Assembly (NCBI RefSeq): GCF_001625305.1 | Contig: NW_017802836.1 | Location: 446,439 to 510,438, forward strand | Origin: Branchiostoma belcheri | Taxonomy: Eukaryota; Chordata; Leptocardii; Amphioxiformes; Branchiostomatidae | Reading direction: 5' to 3' | DNA: 64,000 nt | Part shown: in pieces, positions 1-11,247 of the stretch | Position numbering within the stretch: position 1 is the stretch's first letter | How the letters are laid out: every line of letters begins with the position of its first letter | Translations under genes and position numbers: made by a program | Notes under the pieces: generated by a model | Databases searched by the model: none | What the model saw: only the letters and a program-made list of their open reading frames with translations | Told to the model about the DNA's origin: nothing

Positions 1-314
1 ACCGCCTCCGTACGGAATCCTACGGATTTGGGAGCACACAGACACGCCGTAGAACTTTAAGTGCATGCAAAACTTTTCATGCGTGCTGTCTGCGGATTCA
101 CCACCCATACGTGCGACACGCATGCCCTGTACAGCCTATGAGCGTACAACGCTCGTTTTCAGAAAAACGTAGCAGACGTGGCCTCCCATAAAACGTACGG
201 ACAAAAAGCATGTACGGCAGGTTGTGACCAGGGCTGAAGTGTCTTCCTATTTCCTCATGTATCTTGCTTCATTATGATAATCTTGAATGATGTTTCTTGC
301 TCGCTACCTTTCAG
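1..314. other. intron 5' of the first visible GULP exon
   Basis: No coding signal is seen. The stretch ends in a good pyrimidine-rich acceptor (CTACCTTTCAG, AG at 313-314). It should be intron of the GULP gene, because the following exon begins in mid-protein. The first 210 bases are GC-richer and contain several CGTACGG-like words, which may be an old repeat. Confidence 0.6.
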
Positions 315-3304
315 TTGAAGGAAAAGGAGGCAGAAAATGAACAGCTGAGGAAAAGAATAATCCATTTAGAGGCACAGCTCAGGAAGACCACAGTGACTAC
401 TTCTGCTACAACTGCTGTACATGTGAGTGTCTTAATAACTGTTGACTTTTTTATGGCTCCAACATTTCTCTCTTTTTAATGGTTTCAACATTGTGCATGT
501 ATATGACTGCACTGTACATTGTAGATGTTTACTAGTTGAATTTATATGAGTATAATGGAGATACTCACTCTTATGTACTATGTATTTTGTACCATGGATT
601 GGATGTGTAAAAATATGTGAATAATAGATTTATTAGGGTTTTAAAAAAGATGTGAAATGTATCTCTGTTGTATATTTTTTCTGACCCTTACCTCTTCCCT
701 CATGACCTCAATGAAAAGTGGCCTGCAGGTATATTTGTGCTTCTCATGAATCAAAAACAATGATTCAAACAGCAAAAATGCCAAAAGGAATGTAGTGTAC
801 AGTAATACAATGTCTTATTGTTTGATATTAAACACTATAAATTAAAATAGTATAATTGTTTGTTTTTTCTCAGCAGAACAATATGGTCCAACTCCCCCCA
901 CCACAGCCCGTATCTAGAACCCCTGTTCCTCTCCCCCCTCCCCAAAACCCCCCTCAGACCCTCCAGTTTAAGCAGACCGACTCCTTCGATATGGAGCCCT
1001 TCTCCCCAAGCAACGGCACCACAATGTCACCAACCACAGTCAACGGGGCAGCTTTTGTCTCACCTACAAAACATGCATCTTCAGCAGCAAGTAAGTTTAA
1101 ACCATGTGTCATATAATATATATTGTCTAATCCTGGTTGGAGTTTATCAAGTAGCCTCCATAGCATGCCAAAAACCGGGGGTCTTCATGGTCTTTGGGAG
1201 CTTTTTCTGTGCTATTTTCTGATTGCATATAGACAACATAGCCGGCCTGGTTGAATTACCCCCGTTAGGACTGGGCTAATCAGAAAACAGCCGAAGACCA
1301 CCAAACCCCCAGTTCTATAAGCCTGCTACAGAGGCTAGTATCAAGGAGGATATCAGAGAATGTGGCCTTGCTGGTGTGAACCCACTGAATAAGGCCACTT
1401 GGAGGTGCTGTGTGAAGTCTAGCTGACTGCTACCTACCCTTGTGAGGGTAGTAGTATAATCAAAACCTGGATAGTGAGTAACTGAGTCAACTCAGTTGTA
1501 AAAAGAAAGAAAAAACGAGGCCTGGGTGTTGGCAGTTGAATGTTTTTATATTTTGCTTGTTTGGACAAACAAGGAATCCTATCAAGTGGCACAAGGGTGC
1601 TTAACGCTGCATTTTGTACTTTGTACATCATATACATACATACATACATACAAAACACAAGGAAAATACAGTTTTTTGCCGTACATTTCATCGATGTTAA
1701 TGATAACTTCATCAGGTCGAGACGTGTTTGGCCAGGAACCTTTTGATGCCATCATTTCGTCTGGAGGGTCGCAGGACTATGACAAAGCCATGGGGAAAAT
1801 TGACTCACAGTTAGCAGACTTACAGGTTTGTATATGGTACTACACAACAACACATTTCTTCTCCATAGGCCACACCGTCTTAATTTTATGGATTACATTC
1901 TCCCAAGACCCCCAAACTAGTGCCCGCAGGCGATAAAAAGAAAAACACCCCCATAGGAATACATAGCTAGTATTGTTAATTTGCGGCAGTACATACTATT
2001 AGCAACGTTTACGGCACTGTACGTATGTAACGTTACTAAGTTCTTGAGTCGTGGAGCTTCTGTAGCCTGGGTGCCATTGTCCAGACTTACCACCTCCGTA
2101 TTGTTGCTAACCACCATGGAGTACCCAGACCTAGAGCCAGGCCAGAGCCTTGGAGGACATGATCTTTTCAGTTTTCTTCTTCTTTTTTTTTTTGGAGAAC
2201 AGGCGAAAATCAATACGCGCGCGGATGTCATCCATAAAATTAAGTTGGTGTGGCCTTAGTTAAAAAACTTGAAATCTTGTGTCTATAACATGTCTATATG
2301 TTCTGGTTTTCACTACTTTGTTCTTATCTGCTTTTTACATTCAATGTCCATATGTTTGCCATTTATATTGCTGTCATATTCTATGTTTTGAATTTTGTAT
2401 TTTCTTGCATGACTCGCACTATTGCACCAAAATTTCTAGAATTCTGTTTTTCTTATGAATTCAGGAGGATCTTGTCTGTATTCATGTTTTCATGCCTAAC
2501 TGTTGGGTGCCGTTGACAATCATTATTTACATGATTGTACATTTGTAACTGCCTTTCTATATTTTATATGTGTCTTCTTTTCTTTTCCTTCTGTTTTGTG
2601 TGTCTTTTATAGGAACAAAGTGATGAACAAAAGGTATGATCAGAAAAATGTGTACTGTGTTCAACTCCTTGACTTAAGTTCCATCTGGTTTTCCTTTCTT
2701 TACAATCTTTTAATCTCTTTGCTTCGTGTCTGTTCTTATATTAGTTCCTTGATTTCTTGCCAAAGGGATTAGCCACTGCCAGTTTTTATTGAGTATATGT
2801 CAGGCTAGAGACTCCATTCTGGTAGCAGAGATCCCAATCGATAGGACTCAGGAGTTTCTGTCAACTGATTCGGATCTCACCAATTCTACCAACATTCTTT
2901 CCTAGAACTAGGCATCGCAGGGTGGAACTCGCTGCCACCTAGTACAGTAGGGGCATTGTCATTGGATAGCTAAAGTCTGAAGTTAGATGTTCACAGGGTT
3001 AGGTGTAACAAGTTGATCGGTGTGATGTAGCCAGCTGCCGCTGCGCCATGTGCCTGCGAAGCTGGTCAGGTGTGTTACGCCGAAGGGCGGTTATACCGGC
3101 TATACAGATGCAGATTGTACTAGATTTGAGTCTCTACCTTGACATGTATAGAACCATTCCGTATGAAACAAACATTGTGCAGTGCTAACACTGAATTGTT
3201 CACTCTTACACTTACAGGAAGGATTTGGGGCCGGCTTGACCATCAGCAGTGGTCAGTTCTCTCTGGACATGTTTGATCCCCTGAGTGACCAGAGTCAAGC
3301 CTAG
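315..3304 (+). CDS. GULP1: GULP1/CED-6 engulfment adaptor, C-terminal exons (5' part outside window)
   Basis: This is the C-terminal part of the PTB-domain adaptor that links phagocytic and lipoprotein receptors (CED-1/LRP1 type) to engulfment and trafficking. Exons I can support: 315-422, 874-1090, 1716-1825, 2613-2633 and 3218-3304. All have GT/AG borders and matching phases (0, 1, 0, 0) and give 180 residues plus stop. Exon 1 encodes the leucine-zipper coiled coil that follows the PTB domain (begins LKEKEAENEQLRKRI). Exon 2 is Pro-rich and carries DSFDMEPFSP. Exon 3 has the FGQEPFDA motif and a short helix ending in DSQLADLQ. The last exon (EGFGAGLT, then SGQFSLDMFDPL) matches the conserved end of vertebrate GULP. 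The PTB domain is not in the window. Exon 2 has a NAGNAG acceptor. Identification is from recognised family motifs; no alignment was run. Confidence 0.85.
423..873 (+). other. GULP intron
   Basis: AT-rich intron with a GTGAGT donor at 423 and a strong poly-T acceptor TTTTTTCTCAG at 873. The acceptor is followed at once by a second CAG, so splicing after 873 or 876 is possible. No gene, RNA or repeat was recognised. Confidence 0.6.
1091..1715 (+). other. GULP intron
   Basis: The donor is GTAAGT at 1091 and the acceptor AG at 1714-1715. The intron contains a (CATA)n run near 1633-1652. Phase 1 at both ends agrees with the flanking exons. Nothing coding was recognised. Confidence 0.55.
1867..2256. 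mobile_element. MITE with GGCCACACC ends, copy A (GULP intron)
   Basis: The left end AGGCCACACC followed by TTAATTTTATGGAT is mirrored on the right by ATCCATAAAATTAAG then GGTGTGGCCT. The interior shares long stretches with 46861-47227 (AACAGGCGAAAATCAAT, TCGATGAGC-like and GTACCACC-like words). It is a non-autonomous DNA element with no transposase. Related ends occur at 4434-4809 and 61298-61683. Superfamily not determined. Confidence 0.75.
2613..2633 (+). CDS. GULP1: 21-nt in-frame microexon of the GULP gene
   Basis: A seven-codon exon (EQSDEQK) lies between a TTTTATAG acceptor and a GTATGA donor, phase 0 on both sides. It fits between the exon ending DSQLADLQ and the exon starting EGFGAGLT. 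As I know the vertebrate protein, those two segments are directly joined, so this exon could be skipped without changing frame. It is called from sequence only and may be alternative. Confidence 0.6.
2890..3117 (+). mobile_element. LINE 3' end fragment (CR1/L2-like)
   Basis: This sequence matches the reverse complement of the 3' region of the LINE at 42498-43527. The shared parts are the last codons, the 3' UTR (AGGTGTAACAAGTTGATCGG) and the end CGGCTATACAGATGCAGAT. The copy is strongly 5'-truncated and decayed, in sense orientation, inside the last GULP intron about 100 bp before the terminal acceptor. Confidence 0.75.
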
Positions 3305-3327
3305 AGATGGCATCAGTCTCATTTTTC

Positions 3328-3583
3328 TAGCCTCTTCCAGGCTTCAGAAGGGGCTAGAAAGAGTAGAAATTGGCCAAACAGACAGATAACATGACAGGGG
3401 AGTGGGTGTACTAAATGAGTACAGTTTGCTAGTTGGAAGCAAACTGTACTCATTTAGTGGACCAGCCACTTATAAAACCTGGTAGAGGCTAAAGGAGAAT
3501 TTGCCAACTCCCTTGGAATGTTATCTGTCTGTTTAGCCAATTTCTACTCTTTCCAGTTGCTTCTGAAGCCTGGTAGAGGCTAT
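3328..3583. mobile_element. foldback element in the GULP 3' UTR
   Basis: The two halves are inverted copies. TAGCCTCTTCCAGGCTTCAG at the left is answered by CTGAAGCCTGGTAGAGGCTA at the right, and the centre is a tighter palindrome (ACTAAATGAGTACAGTTTGC with its reverse complement). It starts 24 bp after the GULP stop codon, so a transcript ending near 3707 would carry it as a long hairpin. The same ends recur at 37422, 40965, 44190 and 59926. Confidence 0.8.
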
Positions 3584-3701
3584 CATTTTTCTACCAAAGT
3601 CTGCCTCAGATTTCTAAACTATTAGCTAATTGGAAACATCATTTTTGATAAGCTTGAATATTGAATTGAGTTTTACAAAATGTATAGCAAAGGAATGCTT
3701 T

Positions 3702-3707
3702 AATAAA
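3702..3707 (+). other. candidate polyadenylation signal (GULP)
   Basis: This is the first AATAAA after the GULP stop codon, about 400 bp downstream. Other A-rich candidates exist further on (near 5338), so the actual 3' end is uncertain. Confidence 0.35.
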
Positions 3708-4433
3708 TGTATACGAGCTCCTCTAAGCTAGCTAGATATATTATTAGATACAAAATTGTAGATGAATTCTCTTAGGTACTTGGGATTAGGCATATCTATT
3801 TGTAAGTTTTCTTGCAGGCACAGTTTAGTTTGTTTTAAAGCATATACTGTTTATATTTGTAGAAGGGCACGCTATGTAAGTGGGAGACAAAATATGCACC
3901 AAACTATTGGATCTGATCACTACTTTTAATACACTGTATTTAGATGTAAAGTTCCTTAGTTTAAATCTAATCAATATGGGGCTAAGCCCAATCACAAAAT
4001 GTATAGTTAAAGCAAACCACACATTGTTTGCTACTTTTCTTTTTTATTGCAGCAACAGTGTTTAATATTGTTGCATGCAACATAGTGCCCCATAAAAAAA
4101 CATCTACAACTACTACATGATAACAATCAAGAAATTTTTTGAACGGATTTATATGATGAAAGAAGTTTTTGTATTTAATATTTCCATGGCCAAAGTATCC
4201 CACTACAATCATGTACAATGTAAATAGAATTTAATGTACAACTATTGGGAAGTTTCAGTAACAATCAAGCCTAACAATCAAGTGGAGAAGTATTCTCACT
4301 ATATTCTTCTTATTTTCAACTCAGAGGCAAACATTGACATAGTAATAGAATTGTAACCAATCGACACAGGTAAAAATTTAATTATATAACAGTTCAGAAT
4401 AGTTCTTAGATTTGCAGTATAGAGGGAATGATA
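3708..4433. other. intergenic, no gene seen
   Basis: AT-rich sequence. The short open frames at 3825-4218 on both strands have no recognisable composition, splice context or motif, and I treat them as chance. Confidence 0.5.
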
Positions 4434-4809
4434 AGGCCACACCAATTTAATTTGTTGGTTCTCGGATTCGCCTCTTCGTTTTTTTCTGATTTGCAAAAAA
4501 AAAAAAATTGATTCTGGTCCTGAATCAACTGAAAATGCTCATGTTTTGCCCCCAACAGTTGAGGAAAGTCCTTTTCTTCCTAGTTGTTACAGTTTTCCCA
4601 TCTATCATTGCAGTGGTTTGATTAAAAGTTCAAAATTCAATGTTTAAATTTTAACCCAGCCTTTTGTGTTGACTTCATGGCTCATTTTGTATCATTTAAG
4701 CCTATAATAGGATGCCTAGACCTGTTTTTATTTTTATTTTTTTTCGCCCTGTCGCTTCATATTTTTTCTGAAAAAATCCGAGAACCAACAAATTAAATTG
4801 GTGTGGCCT
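4434..4809. mobile_element. MITE with GGCCACACC ends, copy B
   Basis: The inverted termini run for about 37 bp: AGGCCACACCAATTTAATTT on the left mirrors AAATTAAATTGGTGTGGCCT on the right, continuing through TTGGTTCTCGGATT. The element is 376 bp long, AT-rich inside, and has no ORF. It shares only the outer end with copies A and C, so it is a different subfamily. Confidence 0.8.
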
Positions 4810-6267
4810 AAGTTCATAAACTGGGGTGAAAGATATTATTTAGATAATTGTACATGGAAGGCAAGACAATGTTCTATAAAAATGTAGGTAAGGTGTTTTT
4901 AAGTGCTTTGATAAGAAAAGTTTTTGATAGTCCCTATTAACGTTATTTTGCATACATGCCTGTGATAGTGAACTTTCTATGAATTCTATGTAGGATAATT
5001 ATAAGGTCTTACTCTACAGTTTTTACTTTGCCACAAGATACATTGTCAGAGTCTCACTCTACGGTTTGTCTTTATCAGGGCTGTTATTGTTGTCAGCTAC
5101 ATGTAGTTTCTGCCTATGATTTGATTAGTTTGATGAGCCTACCATCGGTACACACATTCACTGTTTCAAAGTTCAGAAGTGGTTTAATGCCTAAAAAAGC
5201 TAGTTAGATTCACTTGTTAATTTTGTGTTATCAATAACATTCAGTTCAAACTTGAAGAAATAAAATATTTCAATTTTTTGTCAAATCATGCATTGAAAAG
5301 CCTATTGACAAAGTAGTTTGGTTCACTTGGTATAATAATAAATTGTATTCCATTTTTATGACATTCACTGGAAAATTTTATGTTGCTCCTAACTCGCTTG
5401 CAAAATAACTGTAAATTTAAATTTTATTCATACTAACTTGTTGCTTAATATATTTCGTATTCTTTACTGACAAGTTTTCTCATTTTCAACGTAATTTTCA
5501 TTGTTGGAAAATTTAATACGCTTTTTGAGGTGATGGTTTGAAAATGTGCAATTCCTGGTTTGTTTTACATTTGGTAATGGTATTATTGTAATAATTATGA
5601 GTTTGCAAAATCATAAAAGTACTCATATGGCATTTTTCATAAAGTGTGGATAAAAAGTGCTCCTATCCAAGAACAATTTAATAACAATGTTGCCACCACA
5701 TTAGTTATGCTTACGTCACAATACCCAACCTTCATCCAACATGCTTAAGTTGGTGTGTTACGCTGAAGGGCCGTTATACCAGCTATACAGATACAGATAC
5801 ATGGTTTTACTTTTGTGATTGCTTCACATTTCTGCAGATGTGTGTCATATAAAAGACTAGCCCCTGTAACGAGGTGAAGTGATATAGAAAGATAAAGCAT
5901 TTTTTTGTGAAGAACTGCTTCTTTTTTTTTCTTCTGTCGAAATAAGAGATTACAGGAATAAACTAGCCATACATGTACACATGATGCAAAAGTGTGTTTC
6001 TTACAATTTTATTCTACTCAACTGGAAGTAAAACCTAGGACACAGTAGTGTAACATATTTTGATGATTACATCACATCTTACTTTTGAGGACACGTACAA
6101 CCAAGTTTCGGAGTGTGGTCATCACATCAAAGTTTTTACACCCCCACAGAGAAATGGATCAGTCCAGGGAATCACCATGACTCAAAGTGTATACATATAG
6201 AAAGTGGAACTTCCGGTTTCACAAGCGGAGATTAAACATCGTGTTGTTGTAACGTCAGTTTGAAAAG
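4810..6267. other. intergenic region upstream of the HYR-CCP gene
   Basis: AT-rich and without coding signal. It contains a very short LINE 3' fragment at 5748-5800 (TGTGTTACGCTGAAGGGC, ending in ACAGATACAGATAC). The last about 200 bp before 6268 should hold the promoter and 5' UTR of the next gene; no clear TATA box is visible. Confidence 0.5.
5748..5800 (+). mobile_element. LINE 3' tail fragment
   Basis: About 50 bp match the terminal 3' sequence of the LINE at 42498-43527, including the terminal (ACAGAT)n hexamer run. It is the shortest copy in the window. Confidence 0.7.
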
Positions 6268-9215
6268 ATGGTGACAAACATACAAACGTTTTATCGGAGC
6301 ACTACAATGTACGGCGTGATACTCTGTGCTTCTCTTGGCCAGTTCGTTGTCTTAACAGGTAAGCACTTGTGAATATTGCTAACAACTTGTTTGATTAGTA
6401 CTGACTACTGTACTTTTACTTTCAATTGACTTCCTTGTACAGTTTCGTATATCAATGTATGACTGCATGCATTTGTGTTTCGTTGGTTACAATGTAGCAC
6501 CGAACTGAGAGTGAGGGGAAGAAAGAGAGACAAAGAAATCCTTGGTCAGAACAAGCAGGCTTAGAAAACGACTATACATTGTACTGTAAACAAATTAAAG
6601 AACCACTGATGCATAGTGCTTTGTAAGGTGTACGGTGACGACTGGCTTTCTCAGCTTACAAGGCCATGGCTGACTACCCTGGGTGTCAGACTGATGCAAT
6701 AGCTAATATACATACAGGCTAGCTCCTCGGCTCCAGGGCAAATTCAGCAACATGTCCCCAAGGAAATTTTACGAAGAAGACACTCCTGAGACAGTTAGAG
6801 CTTCTTAGTGTCTATCTTAGCGTGGGTGCCAGACTGTTTCCAGGGAAGACACTAACCAGTTCCCCGGCTTCAGGGCCAACTTGCCCCAATGGAAATTATA
6901 CCAAAGCCTTACTCAATTAGGCCCTGATTCACGCAGTGGCTAATACTACTCTGAGCCTATCGTGCTATGGGTCTGGCATCCAGGCTATTATCCTCCACTG
7001 TACCTGGGGGCTGATCATAACTTGTGTACTAGCCCTGAGTACGGTCTAGGTCATAACTTGAATACAACTTGTATTCACTTGAGTCCAATTTGTATTCTCC
7101 AGTAGCAGGCGTCGATGCCGAAAACATGACGCAATTGTGCAGAAATATCCAAGTAGAGACTAGCCTAGAGAGTGTGGAGGTCAGAAAGACACACAAAGAA
7201 ATGCGCAATGTCTTAATCGCAAGGTCTTAATCGTCAGAACAAGCAAGCTTTAAAGTACGACAAACGACTGAACAGTAACCAGAGTACAACTTCACTGTAC
7301 GTATTTTCCAGTAGCGAGCGTCGCTGCTGAAAACATGACGACACCGTGAAAAAAAAACAAATAGAGACCAGCAGAGAGTGTCGAGGTCAGGGAAACACAC
7401 AAAGACATTCTTCGTCAGAACAAGCAAGCAAGCTTATAAGTACGACAAACGACTGAATAGTAACCACTTGAATACACCTTTACTGTACGTATTTTCCAGT
7501 AGCGGGCGTCGTTGCTGAAAACATGACGCAACCGTGCACAAATATCCAAGTAGAGACTAGCCTAAAGAGTGTGGAGGTCAGAAAAACACACAAAGACATT
7601 TCTACTTTAGAACAAGCAACGACAAGAACGACAAACGACTGAACAGTAAACACTTGAGTACAACTTTACTGTACGTATTTTCCAGTAGCGGGCGTCACTG
7701 CGGAAAACATGACGCAACCGTGCAAAAATATCCAAGTAGGGACTAGCCTAGAGAGTGTGGAGGTCAGAAAGACAAAGACATTCTTGGTCTGATCAAGCAA
7801 GCAAGCTTATAAGTACGACAAACGACTGAACCATAAACACTTGAATACAACTTTACTGTACGTATTTTTCAGCTGCGGGCGACACTGCGGAAAACATGAC
7901 GACACCGTGCACAAATATCCAAGTAGAGACCAGCCGAGAGAGTGTGGAGGTCAGCTGGCCTTTACCTGTGTTTAACGTGACGTCAGAAGGTGTTATTGGC
8001 CGGTGTGACCGGGACCCGGGCAGCCGGTTCTTCTGGGGGACAGTCTGGGTCAGGTGTTGGGTCGAGGGCCACACCGGGAGCGAGGCGGAATGTCACTTTA
8101 CCGTCACAGTCAGGCGTACGTATCTATTGGGTTTTAAAATTGTGCATTTACTTTCAGCCCAGCAGCTTGTTTGAAATGAAAGCAACACGGGCTACATTTA
8201 ACAAAAAGAAGCGTATTGTCTAAAGTCTGTATTCTGGGGGACGGTGTGGGTCCGATGTTGGACCGAGGGCCACACTGGGAGCGAGGCGGAATGCCACTTT
8301 ACCATCACTGTTAGGCGTACGTATCTTACTATTAGCTTTTAAAACGTGTATTTACTTTTAGCTTACCTTGTTTGGCTACATTAACCAAAAGGAAGTGTAT
8401 TGTCCATGGTCTGCATTCTTAAAGTTACGGAATATTACGTATCTCTTAGGTTTTAGAATCGGTATACGTGTATTTACTTTTTAGCCTACCTTGTTTTAAA
8501 TGTTCTTATCAGTTTTTTAGCCTATCTTGTTTGAAATGTTCTTATCAGTTATACAACTTTACTTTTGTCATATCAGTCATAGCAGTGGTTCAAAGTGTTG
8601 AAGTTCAGTTGAAGAAAGTGTTTGTCGTCCCCCGTCTCCATCCAATGATGGTTAGCTTTATGTAAATCCTTATTAAGACAACGACACTCATATTATGCAC
8701 GAAATATGTATTTTTATTATATTTTTCATTTTATCCCTGCAGCATCTAAATGCCCGATGTGGAGTCCTCCAAAAAACGGCGCGCTGGCGTGTGACCGGTG
8801 GCTGTTTGGCCAGTTCTGTATGGTTTTCTGTTACGAAGAGTTCGAGTTCGATTCTCAACCTGCCCAACTGTACATCTGCGGTGCCTCTGGCTTGTGGTCA
8901 ACGACTTCTACTAAAACTTCAGTGAGATGGCCTGACTGTTTGGGTAATTTGGTTGCTATATCATCATAATTATCTTGATGAAAATGACAGGCGGTCGTCA
9001 AAATGTTGGCTCTTGTTAAACACGTGGTTGTGAATTAAGAAGTTTGCTACTCAATCATTCACCAACCTGATGAAATTACTTACAGAAGTATTGTTTTGCA
9101 TGGTTTATCAGTGTGTTTGTATGTGTGTGGATGGCGTTCAGCACCAATGGTAGGAATATGCATGCTAATGTATGTGTGTGGATGGCGTTCAGCACCAAGG
9201 ACAGGCATGCTAATG

Positions 9216-9274
<59 letters not shown>

Positions 9275-10882
9275 ATGGCGTTCAGCACCAAGGAAAGTTA
9301 TGCTAATGTATGTATGTGTGTGTGGATGGCGTTCAGCACCAAGGACAGACATGCTAATGTATATATGTGTGTGTGTGTGTGTGTGGATGGCGTTCAGCAC
9401 CAAGGAAAGTTATGCTAATGTATGTATGTGTGTGTGGATGGCGTTCAGCACCAAGGACAGGTATGCTAAAGTGTGTGTGTGTGTGTGTGTGGATGGCGTT
9501 CAGCACCAAGGACAGGTATGCTAATGTATGTATGTGTGTGTGGATGGCGTTCAGCACCAAGGACAGGCATGCTAATGTATATATATATGTGTGTGTGTGT
9601 GTGTGGATGGCGTTCAGCACCAAGGAAAGTTATGCTAATGTATGTATGTGTGTGTGAATGGCGTTCAGCACCAAGGACAGGTATGCAAACGTGTGTGTGT
9701 GTGTGTGTGTGTGTGGATGGCGTTCAGCACCAAGGACAGGTATGCAACGTATGTATGTGGATGATGGCATTCAGCACCAAGGACAGGTATGCTAATGTAT
9801 GTGTGTGGATGGCGTTCAGCACCAAGGACAGGTATGCTAATGCAATGTAATGTAATAAAATTCTACCCGTCAATTTGTTTTACTTTTAATGTTTATCTTC
9901 TTAGAATTGCGGAGTTACAAAATGCAACACAGAGGAATAGAACAACAATACTTTGCTGACGACGTCCTAACAGAAGAGCAGAACGCCACGAGATCCGTAC
10001 AGCAAAATTTCGTGGACGTCTTTGAAGGAACGGCCTTTGGGGAGCAGGGAGGTTGCGCCGGCAACAGTGACTGTAGACCGGACAATGTGGCGGTGTTCTG
10101 GGGTGACTCTGTCGAAGGTAGGGTGCTTTTACTTGTTATATCTTGTATTTCTGTTCTTATAATGTTGGAGTAAATGTAATGCTGAATTTTTCAACTTTCT
10201 TTTTTGGTTTGCAGTGACTCCTCCCCCAACCACAACCAGTATTGTAACATCCACTCAGATGATGCAGACTAACACGACATACGTATACGATGCAGGTAAT
10301 GTTTTTCTTTATTTCTGTGCCTTCTGACTTTATGTTTCTCTGTTATGACCGCAAAAGACGAAAGGGAAGAATAATAATAGGAATCCAAGTGCTAGATTTC
10401 TTCTTTGTTGTCCGAAGTTTTTTGTCTTTTGTCACAGAACCATTGGCACAGTTTACGCTTAAAAAGTTAGACCTTGAACTCTTTTCTTTGTTCAAAACTC
10501 AGGACCTGAACTATTGACGATCAAAGAGAGACTTGTCGTAATAGTCAGCGGTTTGGCTGGTGTGTTGTTACTGTTTGGAGCCTGCTGTATCCCCTATTGC
10601 AGAAAACGACGGAGACGCAACCACGAACCAAAACCTACTGGACAAGAGTTAAAGGTATCATCCCTAGAATGCTAATATTTATACATGCTATGTGACGCAA
10701 CACAAGTCATAATCAATGGTCTAATATTGACATTAGATTTTCACGAAAAGCACATTACATACTGGTTCTAGAATCTATGGTGGTGATACTAGATATTGAT
10801 ATAAATAAAAGAAACATTTTAATTCTGAACAAGTATAAAAGTAATACCTTTTTGTTTTGTTTTACAGGTGATGCTGCCATAG
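6268..10882 (+). CDS. single-pass membrane protein: HYR, sushi/CCP, Cys module, TM
   Basis: Exons 6268-6358, 7873-8115, 8743-8943, 9905-10117, 10215-10295, 10503-10654 and 10868-10882 give 331 residues with perfect phase closure; every internal junction is phase 1 until the last. Order: signal peptide (1-30; a second in-frame ATG at 6307 is an equally good start), a hyalin-repeat (HYR) domain (about 38-111; CTNIQVET, VSWPLPVF, VRCW, ECHFTVTV), one sushi/CCP domain (112-178; CPMW, NGALAC, WPDC), a module with one Cys pair (CAGNSDC, 179-249), a Pro/Thr stalk, a TM helix near 287-309 and a tail RKRRRR ending VMLP. Symmetric phase-1 modules are usual for shuffled extracellular domains. HYR and CCP pairs occur in SRPX/SVEP1-type adhesion and complement-like proteins; ligand unknown. 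I cannot assign an orthologue. Confidence 0.75.
7050..7872 (+). pseudogene. four tandem decoy copies of the HYR exon 5' half
   Basis: Four units of about 187-209 bp precede the real HYR exon. Each has an acceptor TTTTCCAG (TTCTCCAG in the first) and then the first about 70 bases of the exon (start points 7103, 7312, 7500, 7686; real exon 7873). They agree with the real exon through AACATGACG, ATCCAAGTAGAGACTAG and GAGTGTGGAGGTCAG. They then diverge into intron-like sequence where the real exon continues CTGGCCTTTACC. None has a donor, and in-frame stops follow. If spliced they would encode short truncated secreted peptides. Confidence 0.75.
8227..8322 (+). pseudogene. partial duplicate of the HYR exon 3' half
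   Basis: Repeats the last about 85 bases of the HYR exon (TTCTGGGGGACGGTGTGGGT through CACTTTACCATCACTGTTAGGC) with its GTACGTA donor, about 200 bp downstream of the original. No acceptor is seen, so it is probably not an exon. The intron sequence after it is duplicated too. Confidence 0.7.
9108..9850. repeat. composite minisatellite / (GT)n array in an intron
   Basis: About 12 copies of a unit built on GGATGGCGTTCAGCACCAAG, then GACAG or GAAAG, TATGCTAATGTATGT and a GT run of variable length (longest near 9228-9272). It is open in several frames on both strands only because the unit lacks stops; no protein is implied. It lies between the CCP exon and the next exon. Confidence 0.9.
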
Positions 10883-11247
10883 GGTCATGAGTGCCAGTAA
10901 CTGTGAAATTTGCTGACGAAGTAGCCATCATTGGTCCAAATTATGGATTCTTTGCATACATGTATACATGTGCACATATACTGTATATTTGACACTGCAA
11001 GTAACTTATAAATATCACTAACGCTTTATCTATGTCAATATTGAATGAGCAATGTGGTCAATACCAGCATTTGTTTTCACATAAAGAAAACTGATTGGTG
11101 GTCAGCTATGATGGAATGTATTGCATCACCAGTGGACTTCGCCATCTTACTCCAGTTTGTAATACACAGTACTAGTAATCTAATACAGTATGTTTGCTGT
11201 TTTACAGCTATACATGTCATATTTTGTACCTTGTAGAACTCTTGTGC

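Noticed and set aside
954-1166. Antisense frame over GULP exon 2
   Set aside because: Shadow of a coding exon. The + strand has matching splice phases and GULP motifs.
9076-9850. Open frames on both strands with CVCVCV or HTHTHT text
   Set aside because: Products of the GT minisatellite, with no conserved protein composition.
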